In this document: positions 1 to 8,375 of the stretch, piece by piece
Layout of the letters: every line of letters begins with the position of its first letter
How positions within the stretch are numbered: position 1 is the first letter of the stretch
NCBI GenBank assembly: GCA_903885665.1
Contig: CAISJL010000015.1
Coordinates: 1 to 54,834 of the forward strand
Direction: 5' to 3'
Origin: an uncultured beta proteobacterium
GTDB lineage: Bacteria > Pseudomonadota > Gammaproteobacteria > Burkholderiales > SG8-41
Length of the DNA: 54,834 nucleotides
The notes under the pieces: generated by a model
What the model was told of the DNA's origin: nothing
The model's database searches: none
Seen by the model: only the letters and a program-made list of their open reading frames with translations
Position numbers and translations under genes: made by a program

Positions 1-15
1 CACCTAACCTTAGCC

Positions 16-89
16 TGGAGGCGGGGGTCGGAATCGAACCGGCGTCCACGGCTTTGCAGGCCGCTGCATAACCACTCTGCCACCCCGCC
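16..89 (-). tRNA. tRNA-Cys (anticodon GCA), CCA encoded
   Basis: Read on the minus strand, the segment folds as a 74-nt cloverleaf. The acceptor arm is GGCGGGG paired with CCCCGCC, the anticodon loop CCTGCAAAG carries GCA, and the T loop GGTTCGATTCC is standard. The discriminator and encoded tail read TCCA at positions 19-16. It lies downstream of tRNA-Gly but a terminator-like hairpin separates the two. In many proteobacteria these two tRNAs follow pgsA, as here. Confidence 0.97.
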
Positions 90-97
90 AATTAACT

Positions 98-137
98 AAA
101 AAGGGAAAACAGTTGCATTACTCACAACCGTTTTCCC
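98..137 (-). terminator. Terminator-like hairpin between tRNA-Gly and tRNA-Cys
   Basis: On the minus strand GGGAAAACGGTTG (137-125) pairs with CAACTGTTTTCCC (115-103), a 13-bp stem with one G-T wobble and a 9-nt loop. It is followed at once by TTTTT (102-98). This is the form of a Rho-independent terminator for transcription coming from tRNA-Gly. It could instead be a processing hairpin, because tRNA-Cys lies only 9 nt further on. Confidence 0.7.
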
Positions 138-144
138 CAAATTC

Positions 145-220
145 TGGAGCGGGAAAGGAGGCTCGAACTCCCGACCTCAACCTTGGCAAGGTTGCGCTCT
201 ACCAACTGAGCTATTCCCGC
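145..220 (-). tRNA. tRNA-Gly (anticodon GCC), CCA encoded
   Basis: The minus strand gives a 76-nt cloverleaf with acceptor GCGGGAA paired with TTCCCGC, anticodon GCC within CTTGCCAAG, T loop GTTCGAGCC, and an encoded TCCA end at 148-145. The 5' end at 220 lies inside a tandem 13-bp duplication (see separate entry). A promoter-like sequence lies just upstream. Confidence 0.97.
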
Positions 221-243
221 ACAACTAAACCGCACAACTAAAC
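218..243. repeat. 13-bp tandem duplication at the 5' end of tRNA-Gly
   Basis: The unit CGCACAACTAAAC occurs twice head to tail at 218-230 and 231-243 on the plus strand. On the minus strand this duplicates the RNase P cleavage region: ten leader bases plus the first three bases of the tRNA. The second copy sits entirely in the leader. Confidence 0.9.
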
Positions 244-254
244 GTCTAAATCAT

Positions 255-284
255 ATTATAAATCAACAAGCAACCTACCTGCAA
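255..284 (-). promoter_or_regulatory. Candidate sigma-70 promoter for tRNA-Gly
   Basis: On the minus strand a perfect TATAAT -10 box (260-255) follows TTGCAG (284-279) after 18 bp. The predicted start is near 248, about 28 nt upstream of the mature tRNA-Gly 5' end. The -35 box matches only the TTG half of the consensus. No competing signal is seen between pgsA and the tRNA. Confidence 0.5.
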
Positions 285-312
285 GTCATCAACAAACCTT
301 TCCTCATATTGA

Positions 313-879
313 CTAAAGAGAGTGCGAAACCAACCATGCTTTTTTCAGATAATAACCCATTGATATTAAAGTAAGACCTGCCGCCAAAACAATTAGCAAC
401 CCACCCCAAAATAGTGGCTCGAAAGAACCCATTGGATCTTTGTATAACAACAGTGGAATCGCCAGCATTTGTGCGAAAGTCTTTACTTTACCCAAAAACG
501 ATACCGCAACACTTTTACCTTGACCTATATTGGCCATCCACTCCCTCAGGGAAGAAATTGCAATCTCACGACCTATAATAATGAATGCGATTGCAGCGTC
601 CACTCGTCCTAACTGAAGCAAAATAATCAAAGCAGCGACAACCATAAGCTTATCCGCGACAGGGTCAAGAAAAGCCCCAAATGCAGAGGTTTGATTTAAA
701 CGGCGCGCAAGCCAACCATCTAGCCAGTCAGTTAACGCCGCCAAAGTAAAAACTAATGTCGCAATTTTATTCTGCAGCTCCTCAGACAAATAGTTTTGCT
801 CAGAATAAAACACCCCCACAAATAAAGGAATCATCAAAATTCTTAAACAAGTTAAGAAATTAGGCCAATTTAAACGCAT
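313..879 (-). CDS. pgsA: CDP-diacylglycerol--glycerol-3-phosphate 3-phosphatidyltransferase
   Basis: This 188-residue inner-membrane enzyme transfers a phosphatidyl group from CDP-diacylglycerol to glycerol 3-phosphate, the committed step to phosphatidylglycerol and cardiolipin. The complete CDP-alcohol phosphatidyltransferase signature is present: D51, D54-G55, A58-R59, G68, D72 and D76. Hydrophobic helices lie around residues 10-24, 36-50, 78-100 and 130-180. The ATG is preceded by AGGAG at 5 nt, which fixes the start. It ends the minus-strand run begun at degP and follows uvrC by 12 nt, an association common in proteobacteria. CdsA, which makes its substrate, is also in this window at 30.3 kb. 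Confidence 0.96.
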   Translation of the reverse strand: MRLNWPNFLTCLRILMIPLFVGVFYSEQNYLSEELQNKIATLVFTLAALTDWLDGWLARRLNQTSAFGAFLDPVADKLMVVAALIILLQLGRVDAAIAFIIIGREIAISSLREWMANIGQGKSVAVSFLGKVKTFAQMLAIPLLLYKDPMGSFEPLFWGGLLIVLAAGLTLISMGYYLKKAWLVSHSL

Positions 880-891
880 CTCAACTCCTAA

Positions 892-2697
892 TTATGAATG
901 CAGAACATCATAGATACGTTCAGCCAATTCTCTGCTGATACCTTTAACAGTTGCCAAATCTTCAATACTAGCTGAAATCAAATCTCTTAACCCTCCAAAA
1001 TGAGCCAACAACTGCTGCCTACGCTTCGCTCCTACGCCATCGATACCTTCAAGCGGTGATTGATTTCTTTTGCGAGCACGCAGCATTCTATGACCCGAAA
1101 TCGCAAACCGATGGGCTTCGTCCCTAATTTGCTGAATCAGATGTAACCCAAGATCATCAGCGGTCGTTGAAATGGCGTCATGATAACCCGCAAGCCAAAG
1201 TTGTTCCATACCCGGTTTACGACTAACCCCCTTTGAAACACCAAGAATTGGAATTTCCTTTAAAGACAGCTCAGACAATACCTCAATAGCAATATGCAAT
1301 TGACCAAGACCACCATCAACCATAATTAAATCTGGAAGTTTTGAATCACCAAGAATCATGCGCTTATATCGTCGCATTAACGCTTCACGCATCGCAGCAT
1401 AATCATCACCAGGATTAGCCAAATGAATATTAAATTTTCGATATTCATTTTTTTTCATCTCGCCATGATCATAAACCACACAAGAAGCAACTGGAGACTC
1501 ACCCTGAGTATGACTAATATCAAAACATTCTATTCGATTAAGCGAATCACCAAGATTTAAGATCTCTCTTAATCGAATTAATTTATCTGAATCCTTAACA
1601 TATGAGGTATGCTTTCGAGTTGCTGCAATTTGGGCATTCTTAATGCCCATTTCCAACATGGCACGTCGATCACCAATAACACCAGTACTAATACGAACTG
1701 GATATTTCGAATTTTCCGAAAGAAAACTTTCAAAAAATTGAACGTCAATTTTCTCACTAACTATGATATTTTTAGGCGTTGCAATTAAAGCATAATGGGA
1801 GGAAATAAATGCCTCAACAATTTCTATTGTTGACATGCCCAATGAGTTAACAGGAAAAATATTTTTATCACCAAGATGTCTCCCACCTCTTATCATCACA
1901 ATGTTAATACATGAAACATCACCAACAGATGCTAACGCAATGACGTCAACATCTTTAGAATTCACATCGCTAACATATTGATGTTCTCTCACTTTACGTA
2001 AAGCACTGATCTGATCACGATAAATAACAGCGTCTTCATATTTCAACAAATCAGCTGCTTCAGACATGAGGCGATTTAAACGTTCAAAAACACCATCATC
2101 CTCACCATTTAAAAATAACATGGCGCTATGAACATCTTTGGCATATTCGTCAGAACTAATAAAGTTTACACAAGGTGCTGTACAGCGATGAATTTGGTGC
2201 AATAAGCAAGGTCTAGAGCGGTGATTAAAAATACCATCATCACAAGTTCTCAATCGAAAAATTTTCTGTAATAACTGCATACTCTCACGAACTGCACCTG
2301 CATTAGGGAAAGGCCCGAAAAAATGGTGGGATTTTTCAGGATTACCGCGAAAGTATGCTAACTTTGGAAATCCATGATTTGTTAATATCAAGTATGGATA
2401 TGATTTATCATCTCTAAATAAAATATTAAATTTTGGAGACAGCGATTTAATCAGATTGTTTTCTAACAATAGTGCTTCAGATTCAGAACGCGTGATAGTC
2501 ACTTCTAATCCAGCGATTTGAGATACCATCAGCCTAATTCTTGGAGACAATCCATCCGAGCGCTGAAAATACGAAGTCACTCGCTTACGTAAATCTAGAG
2601 CTTTACCAACGTACAGAACTTCATTAGAAGCGCTGATCATTCGATAAACACCAGGCAAATGAGGCAATGTATTAGCTAATTCTGAAGGTAATGACAT
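892..2697 (-). CDS. uvrC: Excinuclease ABC subunit C
   Basis: UvrC makes both incisions around bulky DNA lesions after UvrAB damage recognition. The 601 residues are the usual length. The N-terminal GIY-YIG nuclease is visible as GVY at 16-18 and YVG at 29-31. A UVR motif that contacts UvrB lies at about 204-238, the RNase H-like C-terminal nuclease around 380-540, and a helix-hairpin-helix region with GIDGVGAKRRQQLL at about 553-600. Start is ATG at 2697. It follows the uracil-DNA glycosylase gene by 11 nt, placing two DNA repair activities in one transcript. Confidence 0.97.
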   Translation of the reverse strand: MSLPSELANTLPHLPGVYRMISASNEVLYVGKALDLRKRVTSYFQRSDGLSPRIRLMVSQIAGLEVTITRSESEALLLENNLIKSLSPKFNILFRDDKSYPYLILTNHGFPKLAYFRGNPEKSHHFFGPFPNAGAVRESMQLLQKIFRLRTCDDGIFNHRSRPCLLHQIHRCTAPCVNFISSDEYAKDVHSAMLFLNGEDDGVFERLNRLMSEAADLLKYEDAVIYRDQISALRKVREHQYVSDVNSKDVDVIALASVGDVSCINIVMIRGGRHLGDKNIFPVNSLGMSTIEIVEAFISSHYALIATPKNIIVSEKIDVQFFESFLSENSKYPVRISTGVIGDRRAMLEMGIKNAQIAATRKHTSYVKDSDKLIRLREILNLGDSLNRIECFDISHTQGESPVASCVVYDHGEMKKNEYRKFNIHLANPGDDYAAMREALMRRYKRMILGDSKLPDLIMVDGGLGQLHIAIEVLSELSLKEIPILGVSKGVSRKPGMEQLWLAGYHDAISTTADDLGLHLIQQIRDEAHRFAISGHRMLRARKRNQSPLEGIDGVGAKRRQQLLAHFGGLRDLISASIEDLATVKGISRELAERIYDVLHS

Positions 2698-2708
2698 AAT
2701 GTTTGTTG

Positions 2709-3368
2709 TTAGCTTGCCAAGCCTAAATAAACATGAATATCATTAAACACTCCATCGAACATTTCGGAGGATAATCGCCTAGTTTGCGTATTATATCGAC
2801 TACAGTGATAGCTATTAAATAAACGAGTGCGCTCACTGATTTGATGTTGTGCAGCATGCGAGAATATAAAATTCTTAGGCACTAAATTCATGGATCTTAA
2901 AACAGCTTGATGAGCTATTCTACCAAGCGCCAAAATTGCTGGGGGTTGATATTGATCAATCTCGCTTCTTAGATAATGATTGCATTGCTTAACTTCGTCT
3001 AATATCGGTTTATTATCAGGTGGGAAACATTTTACAGCATTAGTAATTTTACAATCACTTAGCCTTAATCCATCTTTGGCATGCACAGATATTGGTTGGT
3101 TAGCGTAACCAAAGAGATACAAAGTTTTATACAATATAATGCCTGCATAATCTCCAGTAAACGGCCGACCAGTCTGGTTAGCGCCATGTAGCCCTGGGGC
3201 TAATCCAACAATTAATAATTTAACACGCTTGCTACCAAATGATGGCACAGGTTTACAATAATAATGCGGAAACTGAACTTTTATTTTTTTTAAGTTCTTA
3301 GAAAGTCTAGTACATTTCTCACAATTAATAGTGAAAATTTCTGCGTGATCATTCTCTTTTTTTTTCAT
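2709..3368 (-). CDS. Uracil-DNA glycosylase, family 5 (UdgB-like), iron-sulfur
   Basis: This 219-residue protein removes uracil and probably other deaminated bases from DNA. The family 5 signature GLAPG (55-59) with GANQTGRPFTGD (62-73) is clear. That motif A lacks the catalytic Asp or Asn of other UDG families, which is normal for family 5. C16, C19, C114 and C129 are in the right places for the [4Fe-4S] cluster of families 4 and 5. It sits between nagZ and uvrC. The coding sequence opens ATG followed by nine A residues, and no good Shine-Dalgarno sequence is seen, so the exact start is less certain than the identity. Confidence 0.88.
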   Translation of the reverse strand: MKKKENDHAEIFTINCEKCTRLSKNLKKIKVQFPHYYCKPVPSFGSKRVKLLIVGLAPGLHGANQTGRPFTGDYAGIILYKTLYLFGYANQPISVHAKDGLRLSDCKITNAVKCFPPDNKPILDEVKQCNHYLRSEIDQYQPPAILALGRIAHQAVLRSMNLVPKNFIFSHAAQHQISERTRLFNSYHCSRYNTQTRRLSSEMFDGVFNDIHVYLGLAS

Positions 3369-3404
3369 TACATATTTAAAATAGAAAATTGAAATGACTG
3401 GTTC

Positions 3405-4451
3405 TTAATTATGTATTATTTCGAGACTTTTTAAATCTAATAATGCTTGATTGTATACCGGATCGTTAATCAAAAAGCTAGGGTCTGAAATCTGACGTTT
3501 GTATCTTCGCAACTCATTTAACCTTGTTGAATTTATTTCAATCACATCAAAATTTAATGAGCTTAATAATTCATCAGCTTGGACTGAATCATTACAAACT
3601 AGAACCATATCACAACCAGCCTCTAATGCCGCTATTGCACGTTCTCGAATGCCACCAACAACCTTTGCGCCCTCCATACAAAGATCATCACTAAAAACTA
3701 TGCCGTCAAATTTCAACTGATCACGTAATACCTGCCTGATCCAGAACTCAGAGAATCCAGCTGGATTTTTATCTACATTAGGGTAAATCACATGCGCAGG
3801 CATGATGCCATCTAACCCAGATTTAATGATCTCAGAGAATGGTAATAAATCAATCCTCTCAATATCAGTAAACACCCGATCATCAACTGGAACACCGAAG
3901 TGAGAATCAACCTCAACGTATCCATGTCCGGGGAAATGCTTTCCTACTGCAGGCATTCCAGCTTGATGCAGCCCTCTCATGAAGGCAATTGTGAGCTCTG
4001 AGATTGCTATTGGATTTGAATGAAAAGCACGATCACCGACGACCTTACTTTTTTGATGATCAACATCGAGAACAGGGGCAAATGAAAAATCAACTTTATT
4101 AACAATGAGCTCTGCTGCTAAAATATAAGCAAGAGAGTGTGCCATTGCTATAGATGAGGCTTTATTTTTATCCCACAAGCAACCCAAATTACGCATTGCT
4201 GGCAACCTGGTAAATCCATCTTTAAATCTCTGAACCCTCCCCCCCTCATGATCAACTGCAATCAATAACTCAGGGTTTCGAAGCGCATGGATTTCAGTTG
4301 TTAATTCACTGAGCTGCTTCTGACTCTCAAAGTTTCTTGAGAATAAAATGATGCCACCTACTAGTGGATTTAATAAGCGTTCACGGTCTGTGGCTGATAA
4401 AGAAAATCCAGCAATATCAATCATGACGGGACCTAATAACATCTTTGACAT
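3405..4451 (-). CDS. nagZ: Beta-N-acetylhexosaminidase (peptidoglycan recycling)
   Basis: NagZ is a glycoside hydrolase family 3 enzyme that removes GlcNAc from anhydromuropeptides in the cytoplasm. The diagnostic KHFPGHG motif and the catalytic loop FSDDLCMEGA are both present. A longer reading from 4478 is possible, but the ATG at 4451 is preferred. GGAG lies 5 nt upstream, the ATG overlaps the acpS stop as TGATG, and the protein then begins MSKMLLGPVMIDIAG like its family. The ATG at 4454 is the only close competitor. The corrected length is 348 residues. Confidence 0.94.
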   Translation of the reverse strand: MSKMLLGPVMIDIAGFSLSATDRERLLNPLVGGIILFSRNFESQKQLSELTTEIHALRNPELLIAVDHEGGRVQRFKDGFTRLPAMRNLGCLWDKNKASSIAMAHSLAYILAAELIVNKVDFSFAPVLDVDHQKSKVVGDRAFHSNPIAISELTIAFMRGLHQAGMPAVGKHFPGHGYVEVDSHFGVPVDDRVFTDIERIDLLPFSEIIKSGLDGIMPAHVIYPNVDKNPAGFSEFWIRQVLRDQLKFDGIVFSDDLCMEGAKVVGGIRERAIAALEAGCDMVLVCNDSVQADELLSSLNFDVIEINSTRLNELRRYKRQISDPSFLINDPVYNQALLDLKSLEIIHN

Positions 4452-4828
4452 CATTTCTCCAGAACTACAAAAGCACAAGCATACTTTTTCTCATCAGTAA
4501 TCGTCAAATGATGGTTAATAATCTTAAATTGATTGAGCAATATTTGCAGATCTCTGTTAAAAACGAAGAAAGGCTTACCTTGAGTATCATGCAATATACT
4601 AATTGCTTTTAGGGTTACCGGATACCTAAATCCAGTGCCTAGTGACTTTACAAACGCCTCCTTTGCAGCAAATCTATTCGCAACAAAAGAAACTTTCTTT
4701 GAAGAACTTAAATAAAGCTCAAACTCATTATTCGTTAAAATTTTTCTAACAAATCGATCTTGAAATCTATCTATTAATAGTTTCACACGATCTGATTGAA
4801 CTAAATCAATTCCGATTCCAAAAATCAT
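4451..4828 (-). CDS. acpS: Holo-[acyl-carrier-protein] synthase
   Basis: AcpS transfers 4'-phosphopantetheine from CoA to apo-ACP, activating fatty acid synthesis. The family's N-terminal GIGIDLV carries metal-binding D8, and NRFAAKEAFVKS supplies E57. At 125 residues it is of normal length. Its ATG overlaps the pdxJ stop (TAATG) and its stop overlaps the nagZ start (TGATG), so the three are translationally coupled. The pdxJ-acpS pair is widely conserved in proteobacteria. Confidence 0.96.
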   Translation of the reverse strand: MIFGIGIDLVQSDRVKLLIDRFQDRFVRKILTNNEFELYLSSSKKVSFVANRFAAKEAFVKSLGTGFRYPVTLKAISILHDTQGKPFFVFNRDLQILLNQFKIINHHLTITDEKKYACAFVVLEK

Positions 4829-5565
4829 TAGCAGCTCTTCATTAGCAACAAATATTTTTTTACTGCTGCATCAAGTCCCAAAACCAGTGCATCTGCGATC
4901 AGCGCATGGCCAATTGACACCTCTTGCACATTCTCAACAGTATTTAAAAATTTAAATAAATTAATTAAGTTAAGATCATGTCCAGCATTAATCAAAACTC
5001 CTGATAATTGTGCAACTGAAGCCGATTCAACATATTTACTCAAAACTGCCGACTCTAAGTCAGTGGCGAAAGCCTTAGCGTAGGGTTCGGTATAGAGCTC
5101 AATACGATCTATACCTAAAGACACTGCAAGCTCAATAGCTTCGGGATCAGGATCCATAAACAAACTAACTCGAATACCTAATTTTTTCAATTCATTAATA
5201 ACGGGTATAAGCCTTGTCGCATCTTTATTAATATCCCAGCCATGATCAGAAGTCCAAGCATTTGGACTATCTGGAACCAAGGTACATTGACTGGGCAACA
5301 CATTTCTAGCCAAATCCAGCAAAGGTTTCTCAAACGGGTTGCCTTCAATATTAAACTCAATATTTTTCCATGAATTTAATAACTTGGATATTTCGTATAC
5401 ATCGCTGTTACGTATATGCCTTTGATCAGGTCTAGGGTGTACAGTAATACCATGAGCACCAGCTTCCAATGCAATCTCAACCGATTGCAATACGCTGGGT
5501 ATACCAATATCTCTCGCATTCCTGAGTAATGCAATTTTATTTACATTCACACTTAAATGGGTCAT
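4828..5565 (-). CDS. pdxJ: Pyridoxine 5'-phosphate synthase
   Basis: PdxJ condenses 3-amino-2-oxopropyl phosphate with 1-deoxy-D-xylulose 5-phosphate to give pyridoxine 5'-phosphate. The TIM-barrel N-terminus NVNKIALLRNAR and the phosphate and substrate loop GITVHPRPDQRHI (39-51, with H43 and R45) are typical. Length is 245 residues. It is coupled to acpS through TAATG and lies 30 nt from recO, as in the rnc-era-recO-pdxJ-acpS operon of many proteobacteria. Its product supplies PLP for aminotransferases such as those at 13.1 and 48.0 kb. Confidence 0.96.
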   Translation of the reverse strand: MTHLSVNVNKIALLRNARDIGIPSVLQSVEIALEAGAHGITVHPRPDQRHIRNSDVYEISKLLNSWKNIEFNIEGNPFEKPLLDLARNVLPSQCTLVPDSPNAWTSDHGWDINKDATRLIPVINELKKLGIRVSLFMDPDPEAIELAVSLGIDRIELYTEPYAKAFATDLESAVLSKYVESASVAQLSGVLINAGHDLNLINLFKFLNTVENVQEVSIGHALIADALVLGLDAAVKKYLLLMKSC

Positions 5566-5595
5566 GTTTATAAAAATATGAATAATTTGAGTTTG

Positions 5596-6321
5596 TTAAA
5601 TTTTCTGTAAATCTCTTAACAATTGACGCGTGTGTAGAACCTGATCACCTAAACAATGATTAATTAAACTTCTCATGAGTAACTTACTTTGCAAAAGAGT
5701 TAAACTGTCTTCATATCTACCCTCTGATATGTCAATCAGCGTTTGACCAATAAGTTCTACTCCTTGTGCACCCTCATCCTTCCGGGAGATGACGGGTCCT
5801 CTATCAATAATATAACGATAATTCAGATTCGGGATAATTGCCTCACCTGTAAGCACATCTTTTTCGAGAGAAAGACCGTAGCCCAACTCTTTTAACAGAA
5901 TAAATTCAAACTTTCGAAGTATTGACTCAAAATCTATGGCTATTGGCAATTGATGCAATGCCCATGCATACGCATCAAAAAGTTTAACGTATGGATCTTC
6001 TTTTGGTAGCAGCTTTAACAACAGTTCATTTAAATAAAATCCACATATCAAACTAGGACCTTGTAGCATCTCATACCCACCCAGCCACTCTACTTTATTT
6101 AGAATTTTTAAATCTGACTTGCCAGACCAGGTAATATTTAACGGCTGAAAAGCCATTAGCGCACCTCGCAAACTTGACTTTGGTCTCCTTGCCCCTTTGG
6201 CAATCAGTGACATTCGCCCGCAATCTTTAGAGTAAATTTCAACAATAAGACTAGTTTCTCTATAAGGATAAGTATGGAGCAAATAAGATAAATTTACATC
6301 GACTGAACCTAGATTATTCAT
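5596..6321 (-). CDS. recO: DNA repair protein RecO
   Basis: RecO anneals single-stranded DNA and, with RecR (encoded at 51.8 kb), loads RecA on SSB-coated gaps. The 241 residues show the N-terminal OB-fold with LLHTYPYRETSLIVEIYSKDCG and the family-typical KGARRPKSSLRGAL stretch, then a helical C-terminal domain. The start is ATG at 6321. It follows era by 20 nt in the standard proteobacterial order. Confidence 0.94.
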   Translation of the reverse strand: MNNLGSVDVNLSYLLHTYPYRETSLIVEIYSKDCGRMSLIAKGARRPKSSLRGALMAFQPLNITWSGKSDLKILNKVEWLGGYEMLQGPSLICGFYLNELLLKLLPKEDPYVKLFDAYAWALHQLPIAIDFESILRKFEFILLKELGYGLSLEKDVLTGEAIIPNLNYRYIIDRGPVISRKDEGAQGVELIGQTLIDISEGRYEDSLTLLQSKLLMRSLINHCLGDQVLHTRQLLRDLQKI

Positions 6322-6341
6322 TTAGATTACTTTAATAAGAT

Positions 6342-7232
6342 TTATTCTATGCCAGTGCGCCTTAAAATTGCATTATCATCTGCCCAGCCAGACTTAACCT
6401 TCACCCAAACCTCTAAAAAAACTTTCCCGCCGTATAGCTTCTCCATGTCTAACCTAGCCTGGGTAGCAATTTGCTTGAGTTTTTCTCCACCTTTACCTAT
6501 GACTATTCCCTTTTGTCCCAACTTGTCAACAATCACGCAAGCGTTAATTCTACGCAGAGCGCCATCCATTTCAAATTTTTCAATTTCTACAGCAGTTGAA
6601 TAAGGAAGTTCTTCACCTAATAATCGAAATAACTTCTCACGAATCAACTCTGCAGCAAGCGTACGTTCACTAGCCGTTGTAACCTCATCTTCACCATACA
6701 ATTGATCTCTTTCGGGTAAAAAGGGTTTAATCGCTGGCAATATAACAGGTAATCCATTTCCATTTTTAGCTGATACCGGTATTATCGCTGCAGGTTTAAT
6801 CAACATTTCCATCTCCTGCATAAAAGGCAAAACTTGATTAACGTTATCTAAACAATCAATTTTATTGACAATCAAAATCACCGGCGAACAACTCTGTAAC
6901 AAACTTAAAATAACTTTATCCTCTGCAGTAAATTGCATAGCCTCAACAACCCACATGATCACGTCAACATCCGCAACACTGCGCTTAACACTACGATTCA
7001 TCAGCTGATTTAACGTTCCGCCATAACGATTTTGGTAACCGGGTGTGTCTACAAATATGTATTGGATATCTTTTTCGGTCACAATTCCCAATATGCGTTG
7101 ACGAGTTGTTTGGGGGCGTTTTGAAGTAATGCTGATCTTCTGACCTACAATTTTATTTAGCAAGGAAGACTTGCCAACATTAGGTCTTCCAACAATGGCA
7201 ATATATCCAGATTGGTATGTTTTTTTATCCAT
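6342..7232 (-). CDS. era: GTPase Era
   Basis: Era binds the 3' end of 16S rRNA and assists 30S subunit maturation. GTPase motifs are GRPNVGKS (P-loop), DTPGYQ and NKID. The C-terminal KH domain contains GIVIGKGGEKLKQI. A reading from 7253 would add seven residues, but the ATG at 7232 overlaps the rnc stop as TAATG and gives the usual short N-terminus before the P-loop. The corrected protein has 296 residues. Translational coupling to rnc is probable. Confidence 0.95.
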   Translation of the reverse strand: MDKKTYQSGYIAIVGRPNVGKSSLLNKIVGQKISITSKRPQTTRQRILGIVTEKDIQYIFVDTPGYQNRYGGTLNQLMNRSVKRSVADVDVIMWVVEAMQFTAEDKVILSLLQSCSPVILIVNKIDCLDNVNQVLPFMQEMEMLIKPAAIIPVSAKNGNGLPVILPAIKPFLPERDQLYGEDEVTTASERTLAAELIREKLFRLLGEELPYSTAVEIEKFEMDGALRRINACVIVDKLGQKGIVIGKGGEKLKQIATQARLDMEKLYGGKVFLEVWVKVKSGWADDNAILRRTGIE

Positions 7233-7906
7233 TATGAATGCGCCAATAGCCATGCTTTATTTGCAGCCTCTTGCTCAGCTGCACGACGACTCACACCTTC
7301 CCCCTCAGTGTATATCTGCATTGACTCTATCGAACACTTCACAATAAACGTTTGTGCGTGTGCCTGCCCTCTTGTTGCAATTAATGTATAACTTGGCAAT
7401 GCCATTGCTTTACTTTGCATATACTCCTGTAATAACGTTTTAGGGTCTTTAGCAGACACATTAGGATCAACTTGATTTAAAGCACTTTCAAACAACTGAC
7501 CAACTACAGCACATACGTTTTGAAAGCTACTGTCTAAAAAAATAGCACCAATAATTGCCTCAACAGTATCTGCAAGAATAGAAGGCTTTTGTGAACCACC
7601 ACTCTTGCGCTCCCCCTCACCTAAGGCAACAAATTCACCCAAATTTAGTTTTTGTGCAACAGCTAATAATGATGACTGATTAACTAGATTAGCTCTTAAC
7701 CTCGATAACTCACCCTCATTCAATTGCGGGAACTTTCGATATAATTCAAATGCAACAACACAATTAACTAAACTATCACCTAAAAATTCTAAACGCTCAT
7801 TATGATCAGTTGAATAAGATCTGTGAGTTAACGCTTGACGCAACAATTCTAATCGAATAAATCGATGTCCAATTCTGTTGCATATCTCTATTTCATTGCT
7901 TGTCAT
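7232..7906 (-). CDS. rnc: Ribonuclease III
   Basis: RNase III cleaves double-stranded RNA and processes pre-rRNA. The signature ERLEFLGDSLVN (38-49) carries the acidic catalytic residues, and the second acidic motif ADTVEAIIGAIFLD is present. A double-stranded-RNA-binding domain fills about residues 150-224. At 224 residues it is complete. It lies downstream of lepB and the DUF4845 gene and is coupled to era by TAATG. Confidence 0.97.
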   Translation of the reverse strand: MTSNEIEICNRIGHRFIRLELLRQALTHRSYSTDHNERLEFLGDSLVNCVVAFELYRKFPQLNEGELSRLRANLVNQSSLLAVAQKLNLGEFVALGEGERKSGGSQKPSILADTVEAIIGAIFLDSSFQNVCAVVGQLFESALNQVDPNVSAKDPKTLLQEYMQSKAMALPSYTLIATRGQAHAQTFIVKCSIESMQIYTEGEGVSRRAAEQEAANKAWLLAHS

Positions 7907-7967
7907 TAATTGGATTTTTTAATTTTGATTCTTAAAAATGAATATCAAATTGCTAAGGGAGTATTCT

Positions 7968-8366
7968 TCATCGACCAAAGGTATACACATATTTACCAGA
8001 TTCAAAATTCTTCGAACTAGGATTGAAGTCAATACAAATACTTATATTTGAATAAAATGGGACCTTAACAGAATATGTTGCGTTAATAACATAGCTAGAA
8101 CCCTCTTCTTTAATCTCTATGTTCTCAAATTCAATTGACCTCAAACTAGTATTATCCAGATCTGCTTCTTTTCTAAAAATCTCATGGAATTTTTTCGAAT
8201 CTAATTTTCGAACTGATGAATCACGAGCCATTTTTTCAAAAATTCTCTCAACACGAGTATTTTGAAAAAATGGAGCACCAATTCTTATGCCGTATATCAC
8301 CAGAAAAACTACAATCAACATAAAGAAAATAAAACTAACCAGTCCAAATCCATTCAATATTCTCAC
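7968..8366 (-). CDS. DUF4845 family single-pass membrane protein
   Basis: This 132-residue protein has one N-terminal transmembrane segment at about 6-26, followed by a pseudopilin-like soluble region of beta strands. Size and position between lepB and rnc match the DUF4845 family found in beta- and gammaproteobacteria, whose function is unknown. The start is GTG at 8366 with GGGGG 4 nt upstream. It may be co-transcribed with lepB, 9 nt away. Assignment rests mostly on context and topology, since the family has no strong motif. Confidence 0.78.
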   Translation of the reverse strand: MRILNGFGLVSFIFFMLIVVFLVIYGIRIGAPFFQNTRVERIFEKMARDSSVRKLDSKKFHEIFRKEADLDNTSLRSIEFENIEIKEEGSSYVINATYSVKVPFYSNISICIDFNPSSKNFESGKYVYTFGR

Positions 8367-8375
8367 ACTACCCCC

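Noticed and set aside
4452-4478. Longer nagZ start at 4478
   Set aside because: It would overlap acpS by 28 nt and lacks an RBS; ATG at 4451 has GGAG at 5 nt and the family N-terminus.
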